Source of the DNA: Pterobdella sp. o SKG-2022 | Lineage: Eukaryota > Annelida > Clitellata > Hirudinida > Piscicolidae | Length of the DNA stretch: 64,000 nt | Assembly: GCA_964035795.1 (NCBI GenBank) | Contig: OZ038321.1 | Span: 4,258,804 to 4,322,803, forward strand | Direction: 5' to 3' | Program-made: the position numbers and the translations under genes | Part shown: positions 36,753 to 47,503 of the stretch, piece after piece | How positions within the stretch are numbered: position 1 is the first letter of the stretch | How the letters are laid out: each line of letters starts with the position of its first letter | Notes under the pieces: generated by a model | Databases searched by the model: none | What the model was told of the DNA's origin: nothing | The model's input: the letters and a program-made list of their open reading frames with translations, nothing else

Positions 36753-39700
36753 ATCATCACAAAAACGGTAAATGTTTTCAGTGTTTTTCACCAGTGTAAA
36801 CTTTTGCCAATATTAATATTGACACAGCCATTGTGCCAACCCCAACATGCCGCAAAAGTGTTGAAACGTTAAAAACAACACTCATTAATCAATCATCAAT
36901 TATAATTAAATAAAAAATGAATTTTAAAATATTGACAACTTGGTATTTAACAGTTAATTAACATGTTTAATTTATAAATTTATTGAATTTTAGTGCATAA
37001 TTTTATTGAAGTTTCAAATAAACAAAAAATAAAAATAATTCAAAAAATTTTTATAAACAATAAAGCATTAAAGTTACAGTATTCGATGTGCTGGTAAATA
37101 TGACTCCATAATTTTTCAAGCTCAACATTCAACATGAATGCAAAAAACTTAAAGCTCTAAAAACCGTAATAAAAACAATAACAATAATAACAAATATAAA
37201 GACTATTTACATAAATAATGATAAAAACAAGTATATAAATCATAATAATAAAAACTATTAAAAAAATAATTTTATTAAATGCACTTAAAACGCGATAATT
37301 TACTCAAAATCATCCTCTTTGAATTAATAATAATTATTCTGACAATAAACAAAAAAAAGCAGTTATCGAGGTGAAAATTTTTTCGAAGATTGTAAATCAA
37401 AAAGTTTTTTTGTATAATCTGCTAAATAAGATAGTTTCAAAAGAATTTGAAGATAATATCATAGGTTTCAAAATTTTTTTTTTGAGAGGAGTCAGCCTGA
37501 AACACCATTATTAACTGTCCATCCACAACTCTTAACATGGAATAACAAGTTTATATATGTTATGTTATCAAATCAAAAAAATTGAATGGAAAAATAAACA
37601 AAATGTTTCTAAAAACTATATTCTCATAAATTCTATATAAAAGTTCCAATTTTAATTAGATTTCAAAGCTTTAATGAAATATTCATAACGTGTTTTGCTT
37701 CTGAAGCAAAGTCGTGTGTGAAGTGCGCGTTATAAAAATTTTTATAACACAAAGCTGAATGAATATAATGTCTTTTTTTGAAAAGAAAGAATATGAATAT
37801 TAAGTTGTAATTTATATTTAACAATACAAAATTGAAGACATATCTGGGAACTTATAGACAGATTTTTTAAAAAAAGACTTTGGTAATCCAGTGATTTATA
37901 GTATGACTATATTCCATCTTATTTAACCATTCCATACTAAAAACCTTCCAGAACTTATCACTAGGTTATAAGCAAATTTTTTCAATTATTTATTGGTCAA
38001 ATTTTCATTTAATTATTGTTAAATTTATCATTTATTTAATATTTATATTTTTAATCGATATTATTCAAATTTTTTAACCCAGTTTTTATTGATTGTTTAG
38101 TTTAATCAATATTTAATCAATCAATAAATAAACATAATAATTCACATTTAACAGAATTCCCAAATTTAAAATCTCTTTTACCAACTGTTGGTAGGTTTCA
38201 CAGACCAAATTAAAGCACAGACATGAACAATTGTCTTTTACTGGATTTTAATTCGTGAAAACTCCTTTTTGTTTTAATTTGTGTTAATTAGTTCATATGC
38301 CAAAGATAATTTCGTTTAGTGTAAAAAAGAGACTTGTGAAAGTTTTTTCGCTGTGAGAAGTTGTTTTGTTTATTTCGTATAACAAAAATTTTCAATTTAA
38401 AAAAAGAATTCATTATATAAATCAGCTGAAAAATTCTTTTATGTGGACTGGTTTCTGATTTATTAATTTTTCTTCAATAAGAACCATCATCATTTAACAA
38501 TGCATTGAAATACTTTATAGACTACACATATGAGGGTAACATAATAATGAAAAGCAATTATGTAATATGAATAAATGGAAACTTAAACACTGTATGATTT
38601 GATCGAAAAAAAATTTTCAAAACAGAAATTCAGACTTTTTGGAGTTTATAGGTTTTGCAGCCAAAGCCCCTGTTAGGGACAGCCTAGAGGTTAGAGTACC
38701 ACGCCACATGTTAGTGAATCTTTCTATATTGGCTTGTTGGAGATTAAAAAATCTTTGATTAGAAATTTGAATTAATTTGAAATATAACTTTATTTTGCGT
38801 ATGATAAATGTTATTTTTATGTGTCTAATGGTTCTTTAATTTGTGGAAAAAGTCAATTTCAATGGATTAGAAAGTAGAACATTAAATTTGAAGTTTATTC
38901 AATTAGGTAAGTAGATTAACATTAAAGTCACCCCAAATATAGATTTTTGAAATTATAATTAATATTTTCATTCGCTAGATGGCAACAAAATGTTCATTTA
39001 AACATGTTTTTTATCTAGATATTCGTTTGGCCATTATATCATGTATATAATTTTAAAATTTTATTTCTAAAAATGAAAATTTGGATTAACATTTAAAATG
39101 AAAAAATCAAAGTTATTGATTTAAATGGCGGTAATGCATGACAAGAAATAAGATTTTTGTTGGCTGAAGTACATATTGTGGTGAACTTCCAACTCCTTTA
39201 TCAACATTGGTATTTGTCTTTCAATATTTTTTTTTCTTCTTTCTGTTTTTTTCTTTTCTTCTTTTTTTTCCACTTTTTTTTACCATTTTTAAGATTTTTG
39301 TTTATTATTTAACTATAAAAATGAACTTAACAGTAAGTCTCTGATGTTTAAAAGTTCCAATTAAATAAGCAGACAGACTGTTGAGGAACAAATGGTAGTA
39401 TTTGTATCTGCTCATACACATCTCTTAGACAACAAAATCTGAATAATGTGTAAAATTCTCAAAATTATATTCAATTTGAACAAAATTAAACAGAATCTGA
39501 GTAAATACGTTGAAGTTTTTATCTGCCTCACACGTTTATCTGTACAAAAGTAGAAATGTTCAAGTTATAGAAAATTGTTTTCCAAGCAAACAATAAAAGT
39601 TATTGTTATCTTCAAATAATGGATAACTTTTAAAAATTGTTTTTTCAATTCTTTTTGTTTATTGCATCATTCTTTCTTATGTTTTTATTCTTCGTTTTTG

Positions 39701-40557
39701 TTTTTTTATTTTTCGTTTTTTTTTCTTGTTTTTTCTTTTTTTTATTTTTTTATTCCTTTTGTTTTATATCTTACGTTTTCACATTCTCTTTCTTTTCATC
39801 TTCTCTCTCCTTATTATCCTCCCAATAACACAACTGAAGGGTATTTTGAAAGATTTTTTGGGTCTGTACGCTCTGAAACCAGCTATAATCAGCATTTTCA
39901 TGTAATTTGATTGAGAATATTTTGATCTTTACTTTGTTTCAAAGTGAGTGGCCGTTTTTCATAAAACTCAAGCAACTAATCAGTCAAAATTAGAATTAAA
40001 ATTTTTTAAAAACTCAAAAATTTTAATAATTTTTGTTAAAAAATTGTAATTTATGATTAAAAACTGATAAATTGAGCGATATATCTGTTTTTAGCACATT
40101 TTTATCAGTTTGCAATAACATGCTTAGAGTTTATTGCTTAAAATAAGTTACATTCAGTAATTTTCAGCCATTATTACTTTCTGTAGTTCTGTTCACATTC
40201 GATGGTATAAGATAACTTTTAATATTTAACTATAAAAAAGTTTTTTGCTAATTTTGATAGAAATATTAACAAAGTAACGTTACATTAAAAAATCCGGTTT
40301 GAAAAAGGTTATTACATTTATTCAGGGTAACATTTTTTCTAGCAATAATTTAAATTACATAAAAAATATGATAAGCACTTCAAAATGTAAACTTCAAATC
40401 TCAATATAGAAACAAACACTGCACCAAAATTCCAAAATTTCTCGATATTTCTCCATAACCACACCAAAAATCACCAACTAACAGGATAAAACAATAGTTT
40501 TGAAAGAGTTTTGTTAAAGTCTCACAGAAACTTTTCCTTTAAAATGCTATAGAAACC
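36753..40557. other. Long intergenic stretch, T-rich patches only
   Basis: Nothing gene-like was recognised in about 3.8 kb. T-rich patches occur at 39225-39300 and 39635-39800. GCCCCTGTTAGGGACAGCC with GAGGTTAGAGTACC at about 38665-38700 resembles a tRNA A-box/D-arm and may be a decayed SINE head; a partly similar block lies at 55845-55875. Confidence 0.4.
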
Positions 40558-40632
40558 ATGATGAAGACAAGATTTTTAAATACGTTCATTATCTTCATGC
40601 TAACTGGTTCGTTGTGTGCAATTTCATTTTAA
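40558..40632 (+). CDS. Possible signal-peptide exon of unknown gene
   Basis: ATGATGAAGACAAGATTTTT opens a short frame encoding MMKTRFLNTFIIFMLTGSLC. This is a textbook secretory leader (basic n-region, hydrophobic core, small residues before a likely cleavage). The frame stops soon after, but three GT dinucleotides (in GTTCGT, GTGTGC and GTGCAA) could serve as donors. The acidic repeat gene starting at 47504 lacks a leader and could use it through an intermediate exon, because none of the donors has the required phase 0. Speculative. Confidence 0.25.
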   Translation: MMKTRFLNTFIIFMLTGSLCAISF

Positions 40633-41039
40633 TTATATTCTTAACGGAATTTTTAATAAGGAAAGCTTATTTTTTTTTTACTTTTATTGTTTAAAAATGC
40701 ATTAAAATGTCTCTAAAAGGTTGAAAACTTTTTATATATTTAATAATTTTTTAAATGTTGTTAACATTAACAAACATTAACGAATTTTTATTTTTTATAA
40801 CCCTTAGAATTATCATCAAAATAATAATTTCATCAATGCTATGTAATCATCAATGTTATAAATAGTAAAAAAATCATTATAATCAGGCTCTCAATACAAA
40901 TGCCTGTGAAATAAATTTCTTAAACACCATTAAAAATCAAAAATTAACTTTTCAAGGTTTTGTTTGTGAGTTAGTAGTACATAAATAGTATAGTTCCAAC
41001 ATAGTTACCAATAACATTAAAAACAATGATTAAATTGGG

Positions 41040-41059
41040 ATTTATTATTATTATTATTA

Positions 41060-41123
<64 letters not shown>

Positions 41124-41144
41124 ATTATTATTATTATTATAATA

Positions 41145-41218
<74 letters not shown>

Positions 41219-41268
41219 CATTATTATTATTATTATTAGTATTACTATTATTATTATCATCATTATTT
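41040..41268. repeat. (ATT)n microsatellite with short palindromic breaks
   Basis: About 225 bases of ATT triplets. TATAATTATTATTATTATAATAATT near 41120-41150 introduces AAT units that make local palindromes. The poly-Ile frame on the - strand is an artefact. Confidence 0.96.
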
Positions 41269-41519
41269 CCTTTTATTAGAATCCAAAATTGAAAAGTAAC
41301 TTGCTTATGATAACTTTTAGTGCAAGGAGTTCATTAGTGATATTTAACCCTGTAAGATACAGGGTGAACAATAGAAAAAGTAATTAACAGTATAAAAGTT
41401 CGGGTTTTTTTTTCTATCATTATAATCATATTATAGATAACTTTATTTATAGTTTTTAGAAAACTTTTGAAAGCTTTTGAAGCAAATTTTGTTTGTAAAT
41501 TGCACGCTATAAAAATCAC

Positions 41520-41572
41520 AATAATAATAATTTATATATAGCGCCCAGTTTGCAACTTTGCTGCAATAGTGT
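41520..41572 (-). mobile_element. L2/CR1-type LINE 3' tail
   Basis: On the - strand GCAGCAAAGTTGCAAACTGG then GCGCTATATATAAATTATTA closely follows the 3' end of the LINE at 16768-17325 (GCAGCAAACC...TTTGCAAACTG...CGCTTTACAAATGAATAA). Only the 3' extremity was inserted or survives. Confidence 0.55.
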
Positions 41573-41849
41573 TATTGTTTTTTTTTGGTAATTATTTAAC
41601 ATTTATATAGTTTATTAATAATTTAAATTTTTTGAGAATAAATGTTTAAAAATAGATTTTCATAACAATAAATTCCAAATGTTGTGTTTTTATGCAGTAT
41701 TAGGAATGTTTGCATATTTTTTATTTATTTTTTTTTTTTCAAATTTTTTTTTGACGTTAGCCTTCAATATGAAAAAAGATAATTTTTTGCAAGTGAATAT
41801 ACAAACAAGCTGAATCTTTTGAGCTATATTAATTATTTATAGAACATCA

Positions 41850-42080
41850 ATTTTGGGGATTTTAATACATTTATTGAAATTAAAGTCATTATTATCGCTA
41901 AGTTTTACCATAAAACATTAGCATATGTCATATTTTGTTTTTTTTTTCGTTATTTCAATTGAAAGTTTCGATAAAAAACGCTTTATCAGAACAATTATTT
42001 TCAAAAATGAGAGATTTCCTTATAAAAATGAACGCTTAGTTAAAACTAAATGAATTATTGATCACAGAATTTTTTGTACC
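41850..42080 (-). mobile_element. Diverged solo copy of the Penelope-type arm
   Basis: On the - strand it shares CGCTAACGTT-like, TTTATG, TTCAATAAATGTATTAAAA and TTTTGAAAATTATT-like blocks with the arms at 28.1-28.4 and 29.2-29.6 kb, in rearranged or decayed order. No coding region is attached. Confidence 0.4.
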
Positions 42081-42959
42081 AAAGTAAGCACTGAGAAGTT
42101 CGGTATAATCTCAAGAAATTTTCAATTTTTTTATAAAAATGAATTCAAAAAATTATATATTTAATTGAAAAAAAAGCTTTCCATTTAATAAGAGAGCTTT
42201 TGCTATCATCTTTCCTCACGTGTAGGTTTTTATATTATCTTTTACTATACGAAATCAACCAATTGGTTCATCAGTTTTATGCATTCATGCATTACTTTAT
42301 CTATATATTAATATATGTTTATACATATTAATGCATTGCTTAACATGTTAATGTAGTTCCAAAAAGTTTAAAGGCTTTTTGAAAAACTTAAAAGCTCTGC
42401 GTGAGACTAACTTACCTTATCAAGTACCTTCTATAAATAGACTGAGTTTTAACTTTCCAAGACTTCAGTTTATTTTTTGTATGCATAAAATATGAAGTAG
42501 GTCTACATTGCGTCAGAAATATAAAATAAATAGGAATTATTTATTTATTTCTTCGTTTGTTTATTAATTCATCACAGAAATTGTGAAGGTTATAAATAGC
42601 TTATGAACTTAACAGCAGACACTTAGGTTTGAGATTGTTATAGTGTTATTAACATTTTCATCAAGACCAAACAGTTTTACTCATAACCAATAAATCATGA
42701 GTTTTAAACATTTACTGTATCTCTAGTATCAATAGCAATAATAATAACAATCTACAAAGTTTATTATAGTGATGTTCAACTCAGGAAGTTTCAAGACCAC
42801 TTGATATTTAAAAAAATACTTTATTATAATAATAGATTATAACACCACAATATTATTGCAATCTTCATAATAAGGTTTGCAATCATTATAATAAATTTTT
42901 TTATAAATCTAATAAACTAATGCAAGCATCATCAGCTGATCAGCACAAACTCAATGTTG

Positions 42960-43720
42960 TTGAGTTTTACGTTAGTTCAGTTCATTAGTGTTTTTGGTTT
43001 GTTTTTTGCTTACTATTGGTTATATTCTGCTACTGAGTAATTATATTTTTATAAATTTATTATTCTTTTTAATGTTTTTTTTAATATTTTCAATTACTTT
43101 TTTTTATAATTTTTCTAATTTAATTATTATTTTTTTAGATAGTTATTTTCATATGCTACCATTTAGTGTTTCCAGTATATTTTTATTGATAATGTTGTAT
43201 TTGGCGTGGTTTGTTTTATGTTTTTTTGTTTCTAGTATGTTTCATATGTAATTTTTTGAATTTTTTTTAATGTTGTCTTTTCTATTTTTTAACGTTTTTG
43301 TTATTATTGTTGTTTTTATTATCATTTTTATATTTATGTTTTTTTTATTATTATTATTTTTGAAAAATTTGAGTGTTTTTTTGTATTCATATTTCGTTTT
43401 TATTTTTATTATGCTTTTACTTTTATTATTTCATTTCATTTTTCATTATTATTATGTTTTTCTGCTTCTTTTTGATTTCATCCTTTAGTTTTTCATAGGT
43501 TAATTCATGCGGTAATTTTTTCTGTTTCATTACTATTATTTTTTCCCCATTTATATTATTCTTTTCTTTTTATTTCTATTATTATTGTGTTTTTCTTGTT
43601 ATTATTATGTTTTCATTTTTATATTTTTTTTATTTTTATTGTTATTTTACTATTTTTCCTTTATTGATGTTTTCTTTCATTTCCTATTGATTATCTTTCG
43701 CTGATTTATCTTACAGCAAC
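42960..43720. repeat. T-rich low-complexity block
   Basis: The + strand is T-rich with TTTTATTATT variants. The Phe/Leu/Ile-rich frames at 42988-43488 look like membrane proteins, but their codons are the low-complexity repeat itself, and no start or splice context supports them. Confidence 0.6.
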
Positions 43721-43824
43721 CGCTCCTACTATGGAAAGATGGAGATGCTAAAATTAGAATTATTTAACTTAAGATATAGTATGTATATTAATATAAAATT
43801 TTTATAGCTTTTTTTTTTAAATTT

Positions 43825-43925
43825 CAAAACGTTTATTGAGAATTGAAAACTTGATTTTTCGATAATTCCAGATCTATCTTGGAACGTTAGCAAGTTTGCT
43901 TCATTGTAAAATATAGTTAGGCTTC
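43825..43925 (-). mobile_element. Solo copy of the Penelope-type arm (partial)
   Basis: On the - strand GCTAACGTTCCAAGATAGAT, then TATCGAAAAA and TTCTCAATAAACG match the arm order GCTAACGTT - hairpin - TATCGAAAA - TTCTCAATAAATG. The hairpin stem is GATA/TATC. Confidence 0.5.
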
Positions 43926-44308
43926 GTTCTTGTTGTTTTTCTTATTCTTCTTTTTTTATTCATACCGTCAATATTTTTTCTCATATTATTTTTGCTATTA
44001 TTTTTTCATTTTTTCTATGATTACTAATACTTATTTTCTTGATTTAGTTATTAATTTTTTTAAATTTATAATATTACTATTTTTTTAAATTATTCACATT
44101 ATTCCTCACACTTCATCATGCCATTCTGTTTGTTACCACAACTATTACTTTAACATTCTAGGGCGTTGCGTACAGACATCACGAACCTTCTGAATTTTTT
44201 TCTCAGCATTCGGCTTTCTTTAACAACGAACCAAAAATCATTTAAAAGTTGTCTAGTATTTCGTAATAATCTCAATTTTCAAAAGCTTGTTATTAAAGAA
44301 AGTCTTTT

Positions 44309-44352
44309 TGTTGCTGCCCTTTGTGCCAATAGGCGTAACAGGCACTAATAAT
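44309..44352 (+). mobile_element. 3' end of the FVAALCAN LINE family
   Basis: Encodes FVAALCANRRNRH followed by a stop, then a short TAATAATAATG tail, and matches the 3' end of the LINE fragment at 34150-34690 (-). Upstream coding is not recognisable. Confidence 0.65.
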
Positions 44353-44604
44353 AATGATGAAAAGCATATTATATTGAGTCAAAAATTTATTATCTTTAGT
44401 ATAAATACATTGATATACTTGGAAGTTATGTTTCCAAGCCTTACCTTATAAAACATATTCTCTAGGTTGGACTAGAGTGCCCAAGTGTTATTTTAGTTGC
44501 CTAAATGTTGAATCTCACAGAGTTTTAAACTATGTTGAACATGGAAATTATAAAAGCATAGATTAAAATATAACTTTTTAGAGACATTTTAAATTTACTT
44601 ATAA

Positions 44605-44700
44605 ATTATATTTGACAAAGGCTAATGTTTTACGATAAGGTTAAACCTATCGAAAATTATAGCTATTTATTTTGCTCAGTAAATTTACTAGAATTCTTCC
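44605..44700 (+). mobile_element. Solo copy of the Penelope-type arm (partial)
   Basis: GGCTAATGTTTTACGATAAG, a six-base loop region and CCTATCGAAAATTATAGC repeat the hairpin block of the 28.2 and 29.4 kb arms with a few substitutions. CTCAGTAAATTTA then replaces CTCAATAAATGTA. Confidence 0.55.
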
Positions 44701-45311
44701 ATAAATCGACGTAAAAAAGTTGTCGAAAACATAGATTAAAATATAACTATAACCATTGAGCAATTTAAATTTTAAAATACAAAAGTATTTTAAAAAACTT
44801 ACACTTTAACTTAATTTACTAAATAACTCTTAATTTAACACTCAAGCTACCTTATAAAAAATTTAAAGAAACACTATAATAAATTAATTTCTAAAAATTC
44901 ATATAATGTCAAATGCATCAGTTATTTAATTCATACATTTCCATTGCTTAACTACTACATATCTTCGTCAACCCCTCAGCTTTTATAACGGTAAGCTATT
45001 CACACAAAGCTGGTTCTTTCGACCATCTCTCAACCGATTCTCACCAGTAGTTACGTTTTCATTATCTTTTGTTTATTTGAATTTTTAAATTATTTTAATA
45101 AAACAAGAAAAACAAGCGTTTGTTGAAATTTTTTAAAATAAAATTAAGCTTTTTGAAATGCTATCATCTTCAGATAATTTGAATAGAACTTTATGATATC
45201 ATTGCTTAGTTATATTGAATAACTTTAGATGTAAATGAATCATAATAAGTATTCAATAATGTAAGGTGATCTTATGACGAGCATCGTACAGTTTGTAGTC
45301 TTGAAACTCAG

Positions 45312-45480
45312 CGTTAGTGTAATGTGGTATTTATAAGGCTCTTCTATTTGGAGATCAAAGCCCTTGCTACAAATTTAATGCAGCGAAATCACTGTGGAAC
45401 AAGTGTTAATTGTCGGCCCACGTGGGATCGAAGCCGGTAACTTTAGATAATTAGTCTAATGCTCAACCATTGAGCTATAT
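45312..45480 (-). mobile_element. tRNA-Ile-derived SINE, copy 4
   Basis: Reads on the - strand: ATATAGCTCAATGGTTGAGC, anticodon arm TTAGA-CTAATTA-TCTAA, B box GGCTTCGATCCC, GTGGGCCGACAATTA, then the common body and a shortened tail (CACATTACACTAA). The first bases of the acceptor stem are lost. Confidence 0.9.
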
Positions 45481-47503
45481 GAGTAGTGTTATTTTCTATA
45501 CGATTGTTAGACTCTTTTTCATGATATTATTCCGTGAATTCCAAAAGTAACTATATTTTTATGTTTCATTAATTTTCACTAGAAACAAAATTAATGTTTA
45601 TTTATTGGCTTCAGATTAATCCATTAATGCCAACCGTTCTTTGGCGAATATATTTTCACTTTTCTCACATTCATTTCTATATTTAATCAGTATATGAACT
45701 TTTATGGAAAAATATTAAAAAATTGATTATAAACATTATTTTCACTGTTTCCCAATATGTCCCATTGAAAATATGTCTATCTGTTGAATGAAAAGTCATT
45801 TAGTTGAATTTCAATAAGACATTTTTAAAACATGAATTTTATCACATCACCTTTCAACACCTTTGATGGGTGCCTTTGAAACATCAGATACAATAAGATA
45901 TGTATAGAACGGAATTTTTTCATATTTATAAAACGAAGTAATTTGAATAAAATATTTTCTAAAAAAAATTAATAACCAATAATTAGCTTTTTTGATATGA
46001 AATTTTTTTTACTCAGAAAAAAATCAAGTGGAAGAAAAGAATGAAACAAAACAATGTTTTTAAAAGTTAATTGCCAAAGAAAAGCTCAATGCTAACATAA
46101 ATAATTATACCAACCATTGATTAATATTTATATATCTTTTTGATAGTAAATATTTCATTTTCAAATTTTCAAAGTTGAACCTTTGAGCTAAGCAATTGAC
46201 CTGATGATAATGGCATTCATATGAAGTTTCAATGTTAGTGTATTCAAAACTTCTTTATATATCATGGGTGTCGCAGATTTCAATATAGTTTGTTAGTTTA
46301 GCTTGAATAAAACAATGAAAAAATGAATTGAAAATGTTGAAGATAAAAGAGGCAGCTAGAACTGAGTATTTTTTTCGATGATTCATCATAAGTTTAAAAC
46401 ATGTGTTTTTTCAACAAAAGCATTAGAGATAGTTCAGCAATTATTAATTTATGCAAAAGTGATGATGAACAAATTTTTAAGAATTTTTTTAAAATAAAAA
46501 AAAAATAAAACTGATTTTGAAACCCAAAATTCAAATGATGAAAATGTATTAAAACTGCATTGGGGTGGTAGGAACTTCAAAAGGAATGTAATATACGTTG
46601 ACCTCTCTTACTCATTCTATAGGGAAAAATAATTTCAAACATCCTTCAGGAATTTTAAAACTTGGGAGCTTGTTTTTTGTGAGGTATTTAAAACAAAAGC
46701 GTTTCAATCAACTTTGTTCTTCAACATGAAGAAAAGCTTTTTCTTCTATTCTTTTTCAAGCTTAACTTAATTGAATCTCCTTCTTCATCTTTTGAGTCAA
46801 TTATAGTGTACAAAAGATCTTTAGGAAGTTTGTTTGTATTTAAGTTACATCTTCAACATTTCAATGTTCTGTCACAAAAGTGTTTTAGATTTTTTTTTCC
46901 AAATGTGGTAGTACTTCAGAATTGGTTTTTTATCATTGTGTAAATAAAGATTCACTAAACTTCCCTCAATGCTTAGAGAACATGTTACAATTCATTGTTA
47001 AATGGCCTTATAGAAGTTTCGAGCTCAATTTAACCACAATTTCAAATGATGCTTCAATTTGAAGTGCATGAAAAAAAGGAGTTAGTAGTCAAATAATTCA
47101 TTTTTAATTCCAATGTTGAATCATTAATGAAGACTCAAAGGTAGAGGGCTCGAACCCGGGCCAACCATTTTATAATATCATGACGATTCATTGAAAGTAA
47201 AAGCCTAATCTATTCGAAATTTCAACAACATTTATTAAACCTTTCATAACAGCAAATCAAACGTTGAAGATCAGTTTCGATCAAGCTCAGAAGCAAATTA
47301 TTGTGAGGAAGAGTGTGGAAAACAAAAAGTGAATATGAATGAAACATTTAAAATAATATTTCAATATATTTTGTAAGGTTTCCCAAATTGTGAAAAATTT
47401 CTGAGAAGATGTTTATGTAAGAAAATCAACTGAAATTTTCGTCAAGTTAAACCTCATTAGAATTCTTTCATGTGAAATTCATTGTATAATTTGTTTTTTT
47501 CAG
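45481..47503. other. Upstream region or intron of the acidic repeat gene
   Basis: No upstream exon could be assigned. An ATG at 46724 opens MKKSFFFYSFSSLT, leader-like but ending at a stop with no usable donor. GGGCTCGAACCCGGGCCAAC at 47143-47162 fits a tRNA B box and 3' acceptor, without the rest of a tRNA. The acceptor TTGTTTTTTTCAG|C closes the region at 47503. Confidence 0.4.

Noticed and set aside
42988..43488. Membrane-protein-like hydrophobic frames
   Set aside because: Codons are the T-rich low-complexity repeat itself. There is no promoter, splice or family support.
46724..46768. Leader-like MKKSFFFYSFSSLT frame before the acidic gene
   Set aside because: It reaches a stop codon without any GT donor in the frame.
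47143..47170. tRNA B box with acceptor-like GGGCCAACCA
   Set aside because: No A box, D arm or anticodon arm upstream; chance or a very short relic.
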